Assembly (NCBI GenBank): GCA_029212275.1
Contig: JARGOI010000041.1
Span: forward strand, 1-12,446
Source of the DNA: Thalassolituus sp.
GTDB taxonomy: Bacteria > Pseudomonadota > Gammaproteobacteria > Pseudomonadales > Oceanobacteraceae
Length of the DNA stretch: 12,446 bases
Direction: 5' to 3'
Numbering within the stretch: the first letter of the stretch is position 1; the number at the start of each line of letters is the position of its first letter. Below are positions 6,037 through 12,446 of the stretch, piece by piece. Below the pieces are notes generated by a model, which ran no database searches, was not told the origin of the DNA, and saw only the letters and a list, made by a program, of their open reading frames with translations. The translations under genes and the position numbers were made by a program.

Positions 6037-6918
6037 GTGCTTGAACCCTCAAAATTGCCTGCGGAGCTTCACTCCGTATTTGATGATTGGATGCTTTGGC
6101 CGTGCTCTTCCACTAGCAGTGCCAAACCCAAGTGGTTAGGCAAAGTCGAAGGCGGCTTAAATAACGATAATCACCTCATCGAGTTTGACGGTCAGCACTG
6201 GCTATTGCGTTTGCATGGCACTCATAACGATCATACTTCTCAAGACCTAGAATCCAGACAGACAGAATACCAAGTTCATCAAGCCATGGCGGCTTTAGGC
6301 ATCGCACCGACTATTAGTTATCGGTCTGTTAACAAGCATTATTGGTTGCGGCCATTCCTAAATGGTGCCGCAATCAACGCCGAGGACATTGATAATGAGA
6401 TGCTCAAACGCATGCTGGTAATACTTAATCGGGTACATCAGCAGAACCTGAACGACTTATTTGTATCAACAAAAACTTTAAAAACATTGGATACGCATGC
6501 CGCGCTGAACAACTACGTAGAAAGTGCTCATCAACGACAAAAGATAGGTCTTCATCAAAGGGCATTGTTGGCCCATGTTATCGAGGTCTTGCCGCGCCTA
6601 CCCGCTTGTGAAGCGGTGCTGTGTCACATTGATCCGACATTACCTAACTGGATTCTTGGTGAAAATAATGCATTGCAGCTCATCGATTGGGAATACTGCG
6701 CAATTGCGCATCCACTGATTGATTTGGCCATGTTATTCCACTCCCTTCCGACCACTCTTCATGATCAATTTTCTGAAGATATAAAAATCGTCGATCAACC
6801 AAGCTGGCCTATCGCTTTGCGTCACAGTGATCTACTGACTCGCATTTGGTTATTGGCATTTCAAGCACCTACATTTGAGGATCTGTTCCCAGAATTCGGT
6901 GAGTTACTCCCATCTTAA
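6037..6918 (+). CDS. Thiamine-kinase-like phosphotransferase (APH/choline kinase fold)
   Basis: A 293-residue cytosolic kinase of the aminoglycoside phosphotransferase/choline kinase superfamily. The catalytic loop is CHIDPTLPNWI, with His197, catalytic Asp199 and Asn204. The metal-binding motif LIDWEY has Asp217, followed by AHPLIDLAMLF. This arrangement resembles E. coli ThiK (LIDWEY motif), which phosphorylates thiamine to thiamine phosphate; ThiL would then make TPP. The N-terminal lobe has GKVEGGLNNDNHLIEF (about 35-50), a nucleotide-loop-like stretch, and WLLRLHG. Start is a GTG at 6037, three bases after the pnuT stop, with GGTGG nine bases upstream inside pnuT. The next in-frame ATG (residue 19) would still leave the core intact. 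Close coupling to a diffusion-type transporter fits metabolic trapping. Specificity for thiamine is contextual; other small alcohols are possible. Confidence 0.82.
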   Translation: MLEPSKLPAELHSVFDDWMLWPCSSTSSAKPKWLGKVEGGLNNDNHLIEFDGQHWLLRLHGTHNDHTSQDLESRQTEYQVHQAMAALGIAPTISYRSVNKHYWLRPFLNGAAINAEDIDNEMLKRMLVILNRVHQQNLNDLFVSTKTLKTLDTHAALNNYVESAHQRQKIGLHQRALLAHVIEVLPRLPACEAVLCHIDPTLPNWILGENNALQLIDWEYCAIAHPLIDLAMLFHSLPTTLHDQFSEDIKIVDQPSWPIALRHSDLLTRIWLLAFQAPTFEDLFPEFGELLPS

Positions 6919-7023
6919 CTGTCAGAGCTTTGTAAAATGGTGACGAGGCAGGCGATAGGATGCTATACAGCTGACAAGGCTGAGGTCATAATCAGATCAC
7001 TTATCAGTCAGAATGCGACAGTT

Positions 7024-7350
7024 ATGACACTGCAACTTCCGCTAAACTACTACTTTCGACTGTTGGGAATTTCGCCCAGCAGTGATCGTGCGAGCGTGCG
7101 TGAAGCGTATCAGAGGTTAGCGATGGTGTATCATCCAGACCGAAATCCTGCTGGCGAGCAATTATTTAAGAACATTACTGACGCGTATCAAAAAATATTG
7201 GCACATTTTGACGAGAACAATATTGCTAGCAAAGAGTTAGTACCTATCGATCAGTGTCGCCGCCAGCGCCGTGGTAGTCGTAGCGAGCGACGCTTTGAAA
7301 TCGTCCTCGAAGGCCACTACATCGGCACCAGCGTACAAGAGCAGATCTAG
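7024..7350 (+). CDS. Minimal J-domain (DnaJ-like) co-chaperone
   Basis: A 108-residue protein consisting mainly of a J-domain: NYYFRLLGISPSSDRASVRE, then YQRLAMVYHPDRNP with the HPD motif at residues 37-39, then FKNITDAYQKIL. J-domains stimulate the ATPase of DnaK-type Hsp70s, usually to direct them to a client. After the domain come about 45 residues with a basic stretch (CRRQRRGSRSERR) and no zinc-finger, Gly/Phe region or substrate-binding domain. I chose ATG 7024 because it sits just before the domain. ATG 6937 in the same frame would add 29 residues unlike any J-protein; neither has a clear ribosome site, so the start is unsure. An extended -10-like TGCTATACA (6961-6969) lies between them. 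It may be read through from the kinase gene (105-base gap) or have its own promoter. Client unknown. Confidence 0.8.
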   Translation: MTLQLPLNYYFRLLGISPSSDRASVREAYQRLAMVYHPDRNPAGEQLFKNITDAYQKILAHFDENNIASKELVPIDQCRRQRRGSRSERRFEIVLEGHYIGTSVQEQI

Positions 7351-7380
7351 GCCGACGCTAAATAATTCTGAGTCGGCCTA
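7348..7380. terminator. Hairpin between convergent genes, probable bidirectional terminator
   Basis: TAGGCCGAC (7348-7356) and GTCGGCCTA (7372-7380) form a perfect 9-bp stem with a 15-base loop. The TAG stop of the J-domain gene is the first part of the stem, and the metallopeptidase stop lies four bases beyond the other side (7384-7386). Only a weak T-run (CTTTTTA, 7387-7393) follows on the plus strand and none on the minus strand, so termination efficiency is uncertain. The position between two convergent genes supports the call. Confidence 0.6.
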
Positions 7381-7383
7381 ACA

Positions 7384-8529
7384 CTACTTTTTACTAACGA
7401 TCGATTGCTTAGTAGGCATACGTTTAGCGCGTAGTAACTCGTGTATCATTTTCAACTTCTGCTGTACTGGCCCAACCACTACAAAGGGATACGCATCGTC
7501 GGTTCCCATGCTGCGATTAAGTGCATTAAGAATGACACTAAAATGCAGCCAATTTTCTAGCAACAATTCAAAGTTCACATCGACATTGGCGTCTTGCGGC
7601 AGCGGCATATCCGCGATCACTGGCACCGATGAAGAACGCAGTCCAGAGTGCGACTGTAAACCCCAACTGCGTGCGGTCTCGATGGTATCAATCATGTGCA
7701 AATAATGAGCGAATGTTTCGGCCCAATCTTCCCAAGGATGCATGGTCGCGTAGGCGCTGATGTACTGGCTTTGCCAGCTGGTGTCATTGGGGTCGCGATG
7801 ATAATGACGTTCTAATGCCTCTTGATAAGAAAGATCAGGGTCACCAAACAAGGAGCGAAACTTCGCCAGCCAAGCAGCATCATCACGAATCAGTACGTCC
7901 CAATAGAAGTGGCCAATTTCATGACGAAAGTGCCCCAGTAGCGTTCGGTATTGTTCGCCCATATCTTCGCGCATGCGATGACGAGCCACATCATCTGCTT
8001 CGGCCAAATTAATAGTAATGTCGCCCTGAGCGTGCCCGGTAAATACTGGGCCAGAATGCGTGATCGGAGTGCGGAAATGATCACTGGCTTTCTTATCGGT
8101 CATAAAACTGAAGCTCAACCCTTCGGGGCTTTGCTGTTTATCAGGCAGCGGCAAGCGCAATGCCATCAAACTTTGCAGCAAACGACGCTTAGCTTTTTCT
8201 AGGCGACGCCATAATTCAATGTGACTGGGGATTTTCAAATCAGGGATGTTGTCGTTGAAATGGCAGGCAAAACAGAGCGGTGCTTTACCAGTCATATCTT
8301 TCTCGTTTGCTATTTCAATTACCCCATTGCACACGCCTTCTTGGCGATTGGCGCAAGTTCGATAGTGCTTATCGTTAGACAGATAAAGGCCCGCCGTTTG
8401 CGTGGGCTTTAGGGTTTTCATTGATTCTTCCAGAAAACAATAACCAACGCTGTTATTGCAACTTACGCAATGAAAATTCTCAAAAAAAAGTGGCGCTGCA
8501 TTGCCGCAGTCACAGGTAAATCGACGCAT
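7384..8529 (-). CDS. Zinc-ribbon putative zinc-binding metallopeptidase (Peptidase_Mx-like)
   Basis: A 381-residue protein with two parts. The first about 90 residues carry paired cysteines like zinc ribbons: CDC (Cys6, Cys8), CVSC (Cys21, Cys24), Cys59, Cys67 and CFAC (Cys86, Cys89). The rest resembles the putative zinc-binding metallopeptidase family (Pfam Peptidase_Mx, from memory). It has the gluzincin-like motif HEIGH at 203-207 within RHEIGHFYWDVLI, and downstream PWEDWAETFAHYLHMIDT (about 265-282), whose Glu and Asp could supply the third zinc ligand. No signal peptide or membrane helix is visible, so it is likely cytosolic. The start ATG 8529 has AAAGGA seven bases upstream. It stands alone, convergent with the J-domain gene and 86 bases downstream of thrB on the same strand. 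Substrate and physiological role are unknown. Confidence 0.82.
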   Translation of the reverse strand: MRRFTCDCGNAAPLFFENFHCVSCNNSVGYCFLEESMKTLKPTQTAGLYLSNDKHYRTCANRQEGVCNGVIEIANEKDMTGKAPLCFACHFNDNIPDLKIPSHIELWRRLEKAKRRLLQSLMALRLPLPDKQQSPEGLSFSFMTDKKASDHFRTPITHSGPVFTGHAQGDITINLAEADDVARHRMREDMGEQYRTLLGHFRHEIGHFYWDVLIRDDAAWLAKFRSLFGDPDLSYQEALERHYHRDPNDTSWQSQYISAYATMHPWEDWAETFAHYLHMIDTIETARSWGLQSHSGLRSSSVPVIADMPLPQDANVDVNFELLLENWLHFSVILNALNRSMGTDDAYPFVVVGPVQQKLKMIHELLRAKRMPTKQSIVSKK

Positions 8530-8615
8530 AAAAAAGTCCTTTAATATTTCGTTTCGACGGAGCCGTCCAGCCGCCGACAGAGTAAGTATTGACGAACAAT
8601 CTCACTCACAACTGA

Positions 8616-9590
8616 TCAATGGCCGCGGTGATAAAGCAAGCGTTGATAGTATTCGTTCGGTTGTTTATTCGCTGGCAAGTGTTCGCCGCGAGCATGAGCT
8701 TCTCGACTGGCAAGCAGTCTGCTCAACAAGAATCTCAATGCGGCACCGCGTAAGACCAGCGGCCAAGCTAATAATTCATTTTTTGCAAAAGGCCGGACAC
8801 GACCATAAGCTTGTAGTAAGGCTTCAACGCGCAGCTGATCAAGCGCTGCTGAATGCTGTTCCTCGGCAGTAAAACCACTGGAAAGTGCACACCAATCGTT
8901 GGCGACAATCGCCAAGTCATACAACCAAGCCCCATCACAGGCGTTGTACAAATCGATAATCGCGCTGAGCTTTAGTTCATCTTCTTGCTCGATAAATAAC
9001 GCATTGTCATGAAACAAATCGGCATGAATCCAACCATGAGGTAGGGCCAGCCATTGTGCACGATGCTCGGTTTGATAGGCGAGTTCATCTCGCACCACCG
9101 TTTGTTGGTCTTCAGGCAAGGTCGAAATCAATTGCGACGACGCTTGGCACCACCAAGCATAACCTCGCTCATCATTGCGGCGCGGAGTTAATGTCTGCGA
9201 CGCAATATGCAATTTTGCTAACCCCTCACCAATTTCAGCACAATGCTGAACATTAAGGGTATGCGGATGCTTGCCAACAAAGCGCTGACAAATAATCGCT
9301 GGGCGCTGTTGCAACGTATGCAGCCATTCGTCCTGCTCATTCACCAAAGGTGCTGGCACATTGATACCTTCACTACCAAGATGTCGCGCGAGCTGAATAA
9401 ACGCCTGAACCTCGTCTGCGTTGTGATGTTCAAACAAGGTCAACACATATTGGCCTTGGCTGGTAAAAACAAAGTAATTGGAGTTTTCGATACCTGCGCT
9501 GATTGCTTGAAATGACAGAAGCTCTCCCAACTCATAATGGGAAAGCAATGATCTCAGTTGTTGGTCGGTAATTTGGGTATAAGCAGCCAT
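8616..9590 (-). CDS. thrB: Homoserine kinase type II (ThrB, HSK2/APH fold)
   Basis: Catalyses ATP-dependent phosphorylation of homoserine to O-phosphohomoserine in threonine synthesis. It is the aminoglycoside-phosphotransferase-like form of the enzyme found in Pseudomonas relatives, not the GHMP form of E. coli. The 324-residue product starts MAAYTQITDQQLRSLLSHY. It has the family motif SAGIENSNYFV (about 31-41), the catalytic loop HADLFHDN (His189, Asp191, Asn196), and the metal motif AIIDLYNACDGAWLYDLAIVAND with Asp213. ATG 9590 was chosen because it overlaps the stop of the upstream DUF2782 gene (TAATG) and matches the usual N-terminus; an ATG seven codons upstream is inside that gene and lacks a ribosome site. 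Translation is probably coupled to the DUF2782 gene. No clear terminator follows. Confidence 0.93.
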   Translation of the reverse strand: MAAYTQITDQQLRSLLSHYELGELLSFQAISAGIENSNYFVFTSQGQYVLTLFEHHNADEVQAFIQLARHLGSEGINVPAPLVNEQDEWLHTLQQRPAIICQRFVGKHPHTLNVQHCAEIGEGLAKLHIASQTLTPRRNDERGYAWWCQASSQLISTLPEDQQTVVRDELAYQTEHRAQWLALPHGWIHADLFHDNALFIEQEDELKLSAIIDLYNACDGAWLYDLAIVANDWCALSSGFTAEEQHSAALDQLRVEALLQAYGRVRPFAKNELLAWPLVLRGAALRFLLSRLLASREAHARGEHLPANKQPNEYYQRLLYHRGH

Positions 9591-9883
9591 TACCAGCGAA
9601 ATAGCACCCATTTAGGGATACGCATATTGGGCATATCACGACGCACAAAATCACCCGTATCGTCGGTTGCGGGCACCAAATAATACGCAGGGCCGACCTT
9701 TGGTTGTACTTTGATTTCTGAAATTTCACCATTCACACGAAATTCGTAATAGGTGTTGTCACCATCATTACGAATGGTGATGGTTTCGCCAATAGGCTCT
9801 TCCGCAAGGGCAGTATTGACAAATAAGGTAGAAAACAGGCTGGCAAACAATACGCCAGCCAACACAAGACTCAGATGCTTCAT
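9590..9883 (-). CDS. Small exported protein, DUF2782 family
   Basis: A 97-residue protein with a signal peptide (residues 1-27, hydrophobic core then TALA, cleavage before EEPIGE), leaving a periplasmic domain of about 70 residues. It contains TITIRNDGDNTYYEFRVNGEISEIKVQPKVG-type sequence in two blocks and a C-terminal PNMRIPKWVLFRW; the ITIR...YEFRVNG...IKV...GPAYYLV...PKW pattern is the DUF2782 hallmark. Function is unknown. It is encoded between polA and thrB, as I recall from Pseudomonas, and its TAA overlaps the thrB ATG. AAGGAAG lies upstream of ATG 9883 at good spacing. Divergent transcription from polA leaves 90 bases for both promoters. Its conserved coupling to thrB suggests co-expression rather than a known biochemical link. 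Confidence 0.88.
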   Translation of the reverse strand: MKHLSLVLAGVLFASLFSTLFVNTALAEEPIGETITIRNDGDNTYYEFRVNGEISEIKVQPKVGPAYYLVPATDDTGDFVRRDMPNMRIPKWVLFRW

Positions 9884-9973
9884 GGTAGACTTCCTTTTTG
9901 AGATTAACGCCAGTGTATCGGATGATTGGTCAACCGCGACACTTAATTACTTTTTACATCAGGACTGCTCACT
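9884..9973. promoter_or_regulatory. Divergent promoter region between the DUF2782-thrB unit and polA
   Basis: This 90-base gap must hold promoters for both directions. On the minus strand a TTGACC (revcomp of 9924-9929) could be a -35 box, but no convincing -10 lies at 17 bases (GTTAAT is at about 19). On the plus strand AGGA (9961-9964) is the polA ribosome site, nine bases before ATG 9974. No convincing polA promoter was found by eye. Confidence 0.3.
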
Positions 9974-12446
9974 ATGTCGTCAGCGACTGACACCAAACCC
10001 GTTATTTTAGTCGACGGATCGTCGTATCTGTTCCGCGCGTTTCACGCCATTCCACTTTTGACCAATTCCAAAGGCTTACACACCAACGCCATCAAGGGTG
10101 TGATTAGCATGGTCAAGCGCTTGGCTAAAGACTACCCAGAATCGCAATTGGTGGTCATTTTTGATGCCAAAGGCAAAACCTTTCGCAACGAGATTTATGC
10201 CGAATACAAAGCACATCGTCCGCCCATGCCTGACGAACTGCGCGAACAAATAGAACCGATTCATAAGATTATACGCGCAATGGGATTGCCCTTACTCATT
10301 ATCGACGGCGTTGAAGCCGATGATGTGATCGGTACACTTGCCGCACAAGCCATCCAGCACAAACAAGATGTGATTGTTTCCACCGGCGATAAAGACATGG
10401 CGCAGCTGGTGAACGAGCATGTGGCGCTGATCAACACCATGACCGATACCTTTATGGACATCGAAGGTGTCAAAACCAAGTTTGGCGTGCCGCCCGAGCA
10501 CATCATCGATTATCTAGCGCTGATGGGCGACAAGGTCGATAACATCCCCGGCGTGCCGAAAGTTGGTGAAAAAACCGCCGTGGGCTTGGTAGCAGGGTTA
10601 GGTTCACTGGAAGACATTTACGCTAACCTCGATAAGGTCGCGACCCTCGATTTCCGTGGTGCCAAAACCCTAGCGCCGAAGCTGGAAGAACATAAAGAGC
10701 AGGCGTTTCTTTCCAAAAAGTTGGCCACCATTAAATGTGACGTTGAGCTGGAATTTGGGTTAACGGAAATCAAAAGTCCGGATACCGATAAAGCGACCTT
10801 GCTAGGTTTGTTCCGTGATTTAGAGTTTAAAGCCTGGATTGCCGAACTCAGCGATGAGGTGGATGACGCCAGCAGCACAACGTCAAACAAAGCGAAAGCG
10901 GCTAAAGACAAGACGAGCACAGCAAGGAGTGCCAGCGCATCTGACGCCGAAGACATGAGCTTTCCAGAGGTCTTTGCCGGCAAAGGCGAGTACGAAATTA
11001 TTTTTACTCAAGACGATCTGGACCGCTGGGTCGATTTGCTTAAAAGCAGCAATCTGTTTGCTTTCGATACCGAAACAACCTCGCTCAGCTATAAAGACGC
11101 CGAACTTGTTGGCGTCTCATTCGCCGTTGAAGTCGGGAAAGCCGCCTACGTGCCATTGGCGCACGACTATGTTGGCGCACCAGAACAGCTTGCTCGCGAT
11201 ACCGTTCTAGCCCAGCTTAAGCCGCTGTTAGAAAACAAACATCTGAAAAAAGTCGGCCAGCACATGAAGTACGACGCGCACGTGCTCGCCAATTATGGCA
11301 TCGCCTTAAAAGGCGTTGAGTTCGATACCATGCTCGAATCCTACGTGCTCGATTCGGTGGCTACCAAACACGACATGGACAGCCTGTCGCTCAAGTACCT
11401 TGGCCTCAAAACGGTGAAGTACGAAGACATTGCAGGCAAAGGCGCCAAGCAAATCACCTTCAACCAAATTGGTATTGAAGAAGCTGGCCCTTACGCCGCT
11501 GAAGACGCCGACATCACCTTGCGTCTGCACCAAACCTTGTGGCCTCGCTTGCAGGCGAAACCTGCCCTCGCCAAAGTCTTCACCGACATCGAAATGCAAG
11601 TCATGCCCGTGCTGCTAGAGATGGAAGAAAACGGCACCATGATTGACGCCGATAAACTCCACGAGCAAAGCGCGCACCTCGATAACCGTCTGCAAGAACT
11701 CGAACAAGAAGCCCATAACAGCGCTGGCCAGGTATTTAACCTAGGCTCACCAAAACAACTCGCTGAAATCCTGTTCGAAAAACAAGGCCTGCCAGTTCGC
11801 AAAAAGACACCAAAAGGCGCGCCGTCGACCGCAGAAGAAGTGCTGCAAGAACTGGCCGAAGAGTACGAACTGCCACGCCTTATTTTAGAAAACCGCGGAC
11901 TGGCCAAGCTCAAGAACACCTACACAGATAAACTGCCATTAATGGTTAATGGCAAAACGGGCCGTGTGCACACCTCTTATCATCAAGCGATTGCCGCGAC
12001 CGGGCGTTTATCATCGACTGATCCGAACCTACAAAACATCCCGATTCGCTCAGAAGAAGGCCGTAAAATTCGCCAAGCCTTTATTGCCCCGAAAGGCTAC
12101 AAGCTGGTAGCGGCGGATTACAGCCAAATTGAACTACGCATCATGGCTCATCTATCGGGCGATGCAGGGCTGCTGAGCGCCTTCGCCGATGGCCGCGACG
12201 TACACCGTGCTACCGCCGCTGAAGTCTTTGGCGTCAGCGAAGCCGATGTCACCGACAACCAGCGCCGCAGCGCCAAGGCCATTAACTTCGGGCTAATTTA
12301 CGGCATGTCTGCCTTTGGTTTGGCCAAGCAACTCGGCACCGGACGCGGCGAAGCCCAAGACTATGTGAACAAATACTTTGAACGTTACCCAGGCGTCCGT
12401 GACTATATGGAAAACACCCGCGAACAAGCAAAAGACACAGGTTACG
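9974..12446 (+). CDS. polA: DNA polymerase I (PolA), partial at the right edge
   Basis: DNA polymerase I fills gaps in excision repair and processes Okazaki fragments. The first 824 codons are present; E. coli PolA has 928 residues, so roughly the last 100 (including polymerase motif C) lie beyond the window. The 5'-nuclease domain occupies about 1-290 (ILVDGSSYLFRAFHA at 11-25, VEADDVIGTLA at 113-123, STGDKDMAQL at 136-145, IPGVPKVGEKTA at 191-202). A low-complexity Ser/Ala/Lys linker (about 298-327) leads to the 3'-5' exonuclease, whose motifs are intact: DTETTS from Asp365 and YAAEDAD at 507-513, so proofreading should be active. The polymerase domain shows motif A (DYSQIELR, Asp715) and motif B (RRSAKAINFGLIYGMSAFG, Lys768, Tyr776). 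Start ATG 9974 follows AGGA at nine bases. Divergent from DUF2782-thrB. Confidence 0.97.
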   Translation, partial: MSSATDTKPVILVDGSSYLFRAFHAIPLLTNSKGLHTNAIKGVISMVKRLAKDYPESQLVVIFDAKGKTFRNEIYAEYKAHRPPMPDELREQIEPIHKIIRAMGLPLLIIDGVEADDVIGTLAAQAIQHKQDVIVSTGDKDMAQLVNEHVALINTMTDTFMDIEGVKTKFGVPPEHIIDYLALMGDKVDNIPGVPKVGEKTAVGLVAGLGSLEDIYANLDKVATLDFRGAKTLAPKLEEHKEQAFLSKKLATIKCDVELEFGLTEIKSPDTDKATLLGLFRDLEFKAWIAELSDEVDDASSTTSNKAKAAKDKTSTARSASASDAEDMSFPEVFAGKGEYEIIFTQDDLDRWVDLLKSSNLFAFDTETTSLSYKDAELVGVSFAVEVGKAAYVPLAHDYVGAPEQLARDTVLAQLKPLLENKHLKKVGQHMKYDAHVLANYGIALKGVEFDTMLESYVLDSVATKHDMDSLSLKYLGLKTVKYEDIAGKGAKQITFNQIGIEEAGPYAAEDADITLRLHQTLWPRLQAKPALAKVFTDIEMQVMPVLLEMEENGTMIDADKLHEQSAHLDNRLQELEQEAHNSAGQVFNLGSPKQLAEILFEKQGLPVRKKTPKGAPSTAEEVLQELAEEYELPRLILENRGLAKLKNTYTDKLPLMVNGKTGRVHTSYHQAIAATGRLSSTDPNLQNIPIRSEEGRKIRQAFIAPKGYKLVAADYSQIELRIMAHLSGDAGLLSAFADGRDVHRATAAEVFGVSEADVTDNQRRSAKAINFGLIYGMSAFGLAKQLGTGRGEAQDYVNKYFERYPGVRDYMENTREQAKDTGY

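Noticed and set aside
8501..8872. Plus-strand frame opposite the thrB end and the metallopeptidase start
   Set aside because: It is antisense to two well-supported genes and shows no motif.
11491..11919. Ser-rich minus-strand frame inside polA
   Set aside because: It is antisense to the polymerase and its Ser/Cys/Arg-rich composition is a codon shadow.

Overview
The window looks like part of a gammaproteobacterial chromosome, most like the Pseudomonadales/Oceanospirillales side of the class. The main clue is the divergent pair polA / (DUF2782 gene-thrB), an arrangement I recall from Pseudomonas. HtpX, the HSK2-type homoserine kinase and the AbgT transporter also fit. I cannot name the genus. 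Gene density is high, base composition looks intermediate, and I see no phage, IS or CRISPR material.

Layout. Positions 1-1288 (minus) hold the N-terminal 429 codons of an AbgT-family transporter that runs off the left edge. Next comes htpX (1479-2366, minus), with a strong intrinsic terminator after its stop and a candidate sigma-32 promoter upstream. From 2574 to 6918 (plus) lies the most interesting unit, a TPP-riboswitch-controlled thiamine salvage operon. It contains a TonB-dependent outer-membrane receptor, a small YkoF/MTH1187-type thiamine-binding protein, a PnuT-type inner-membrane transporter and a thiamine-kinase-like phosphotransferase. A short J-domain gene follows on the same strand and ends in a hairpin shared with the convergent gene for a zinc-ribbon metallopeptidase (7384-8529, minus). 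Then come thrB (8616-9590, minus) and its translationally coupled partner DUF2782 (9590-9883, minus). Divergent from these is polA (9974 to the right edge, plus), cut off before the end of the polymerase domain.

How the genes work together. The thiamine operon gives a complete path. The receptor carries thiamine or a derivative across the outer membrane using TonB energy. PnuT lets it equilibrate across the inner membrane, and the kinase traps it as thiamine phosphate. The small binding protein probably handles thiamine or its pyrimidine moiety in the cytosol. The TPP aptamer in the leader closes the feedback loop. The leader downstream of the aptamer contains a segment complementary to the aptamer core, directly followed by a T-run, and a triple 9-bp repeat close to the start codon. 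The 168-bp gap between the binding-protein gene and pnuT holds several consecutive hairpins resembling a dispersed REP-like element.

The other genes are housekeeping: membrane protein quality control (HtpX), threonine synthesis (ThrB) and DNA repair/Okazaki processing (PolA).
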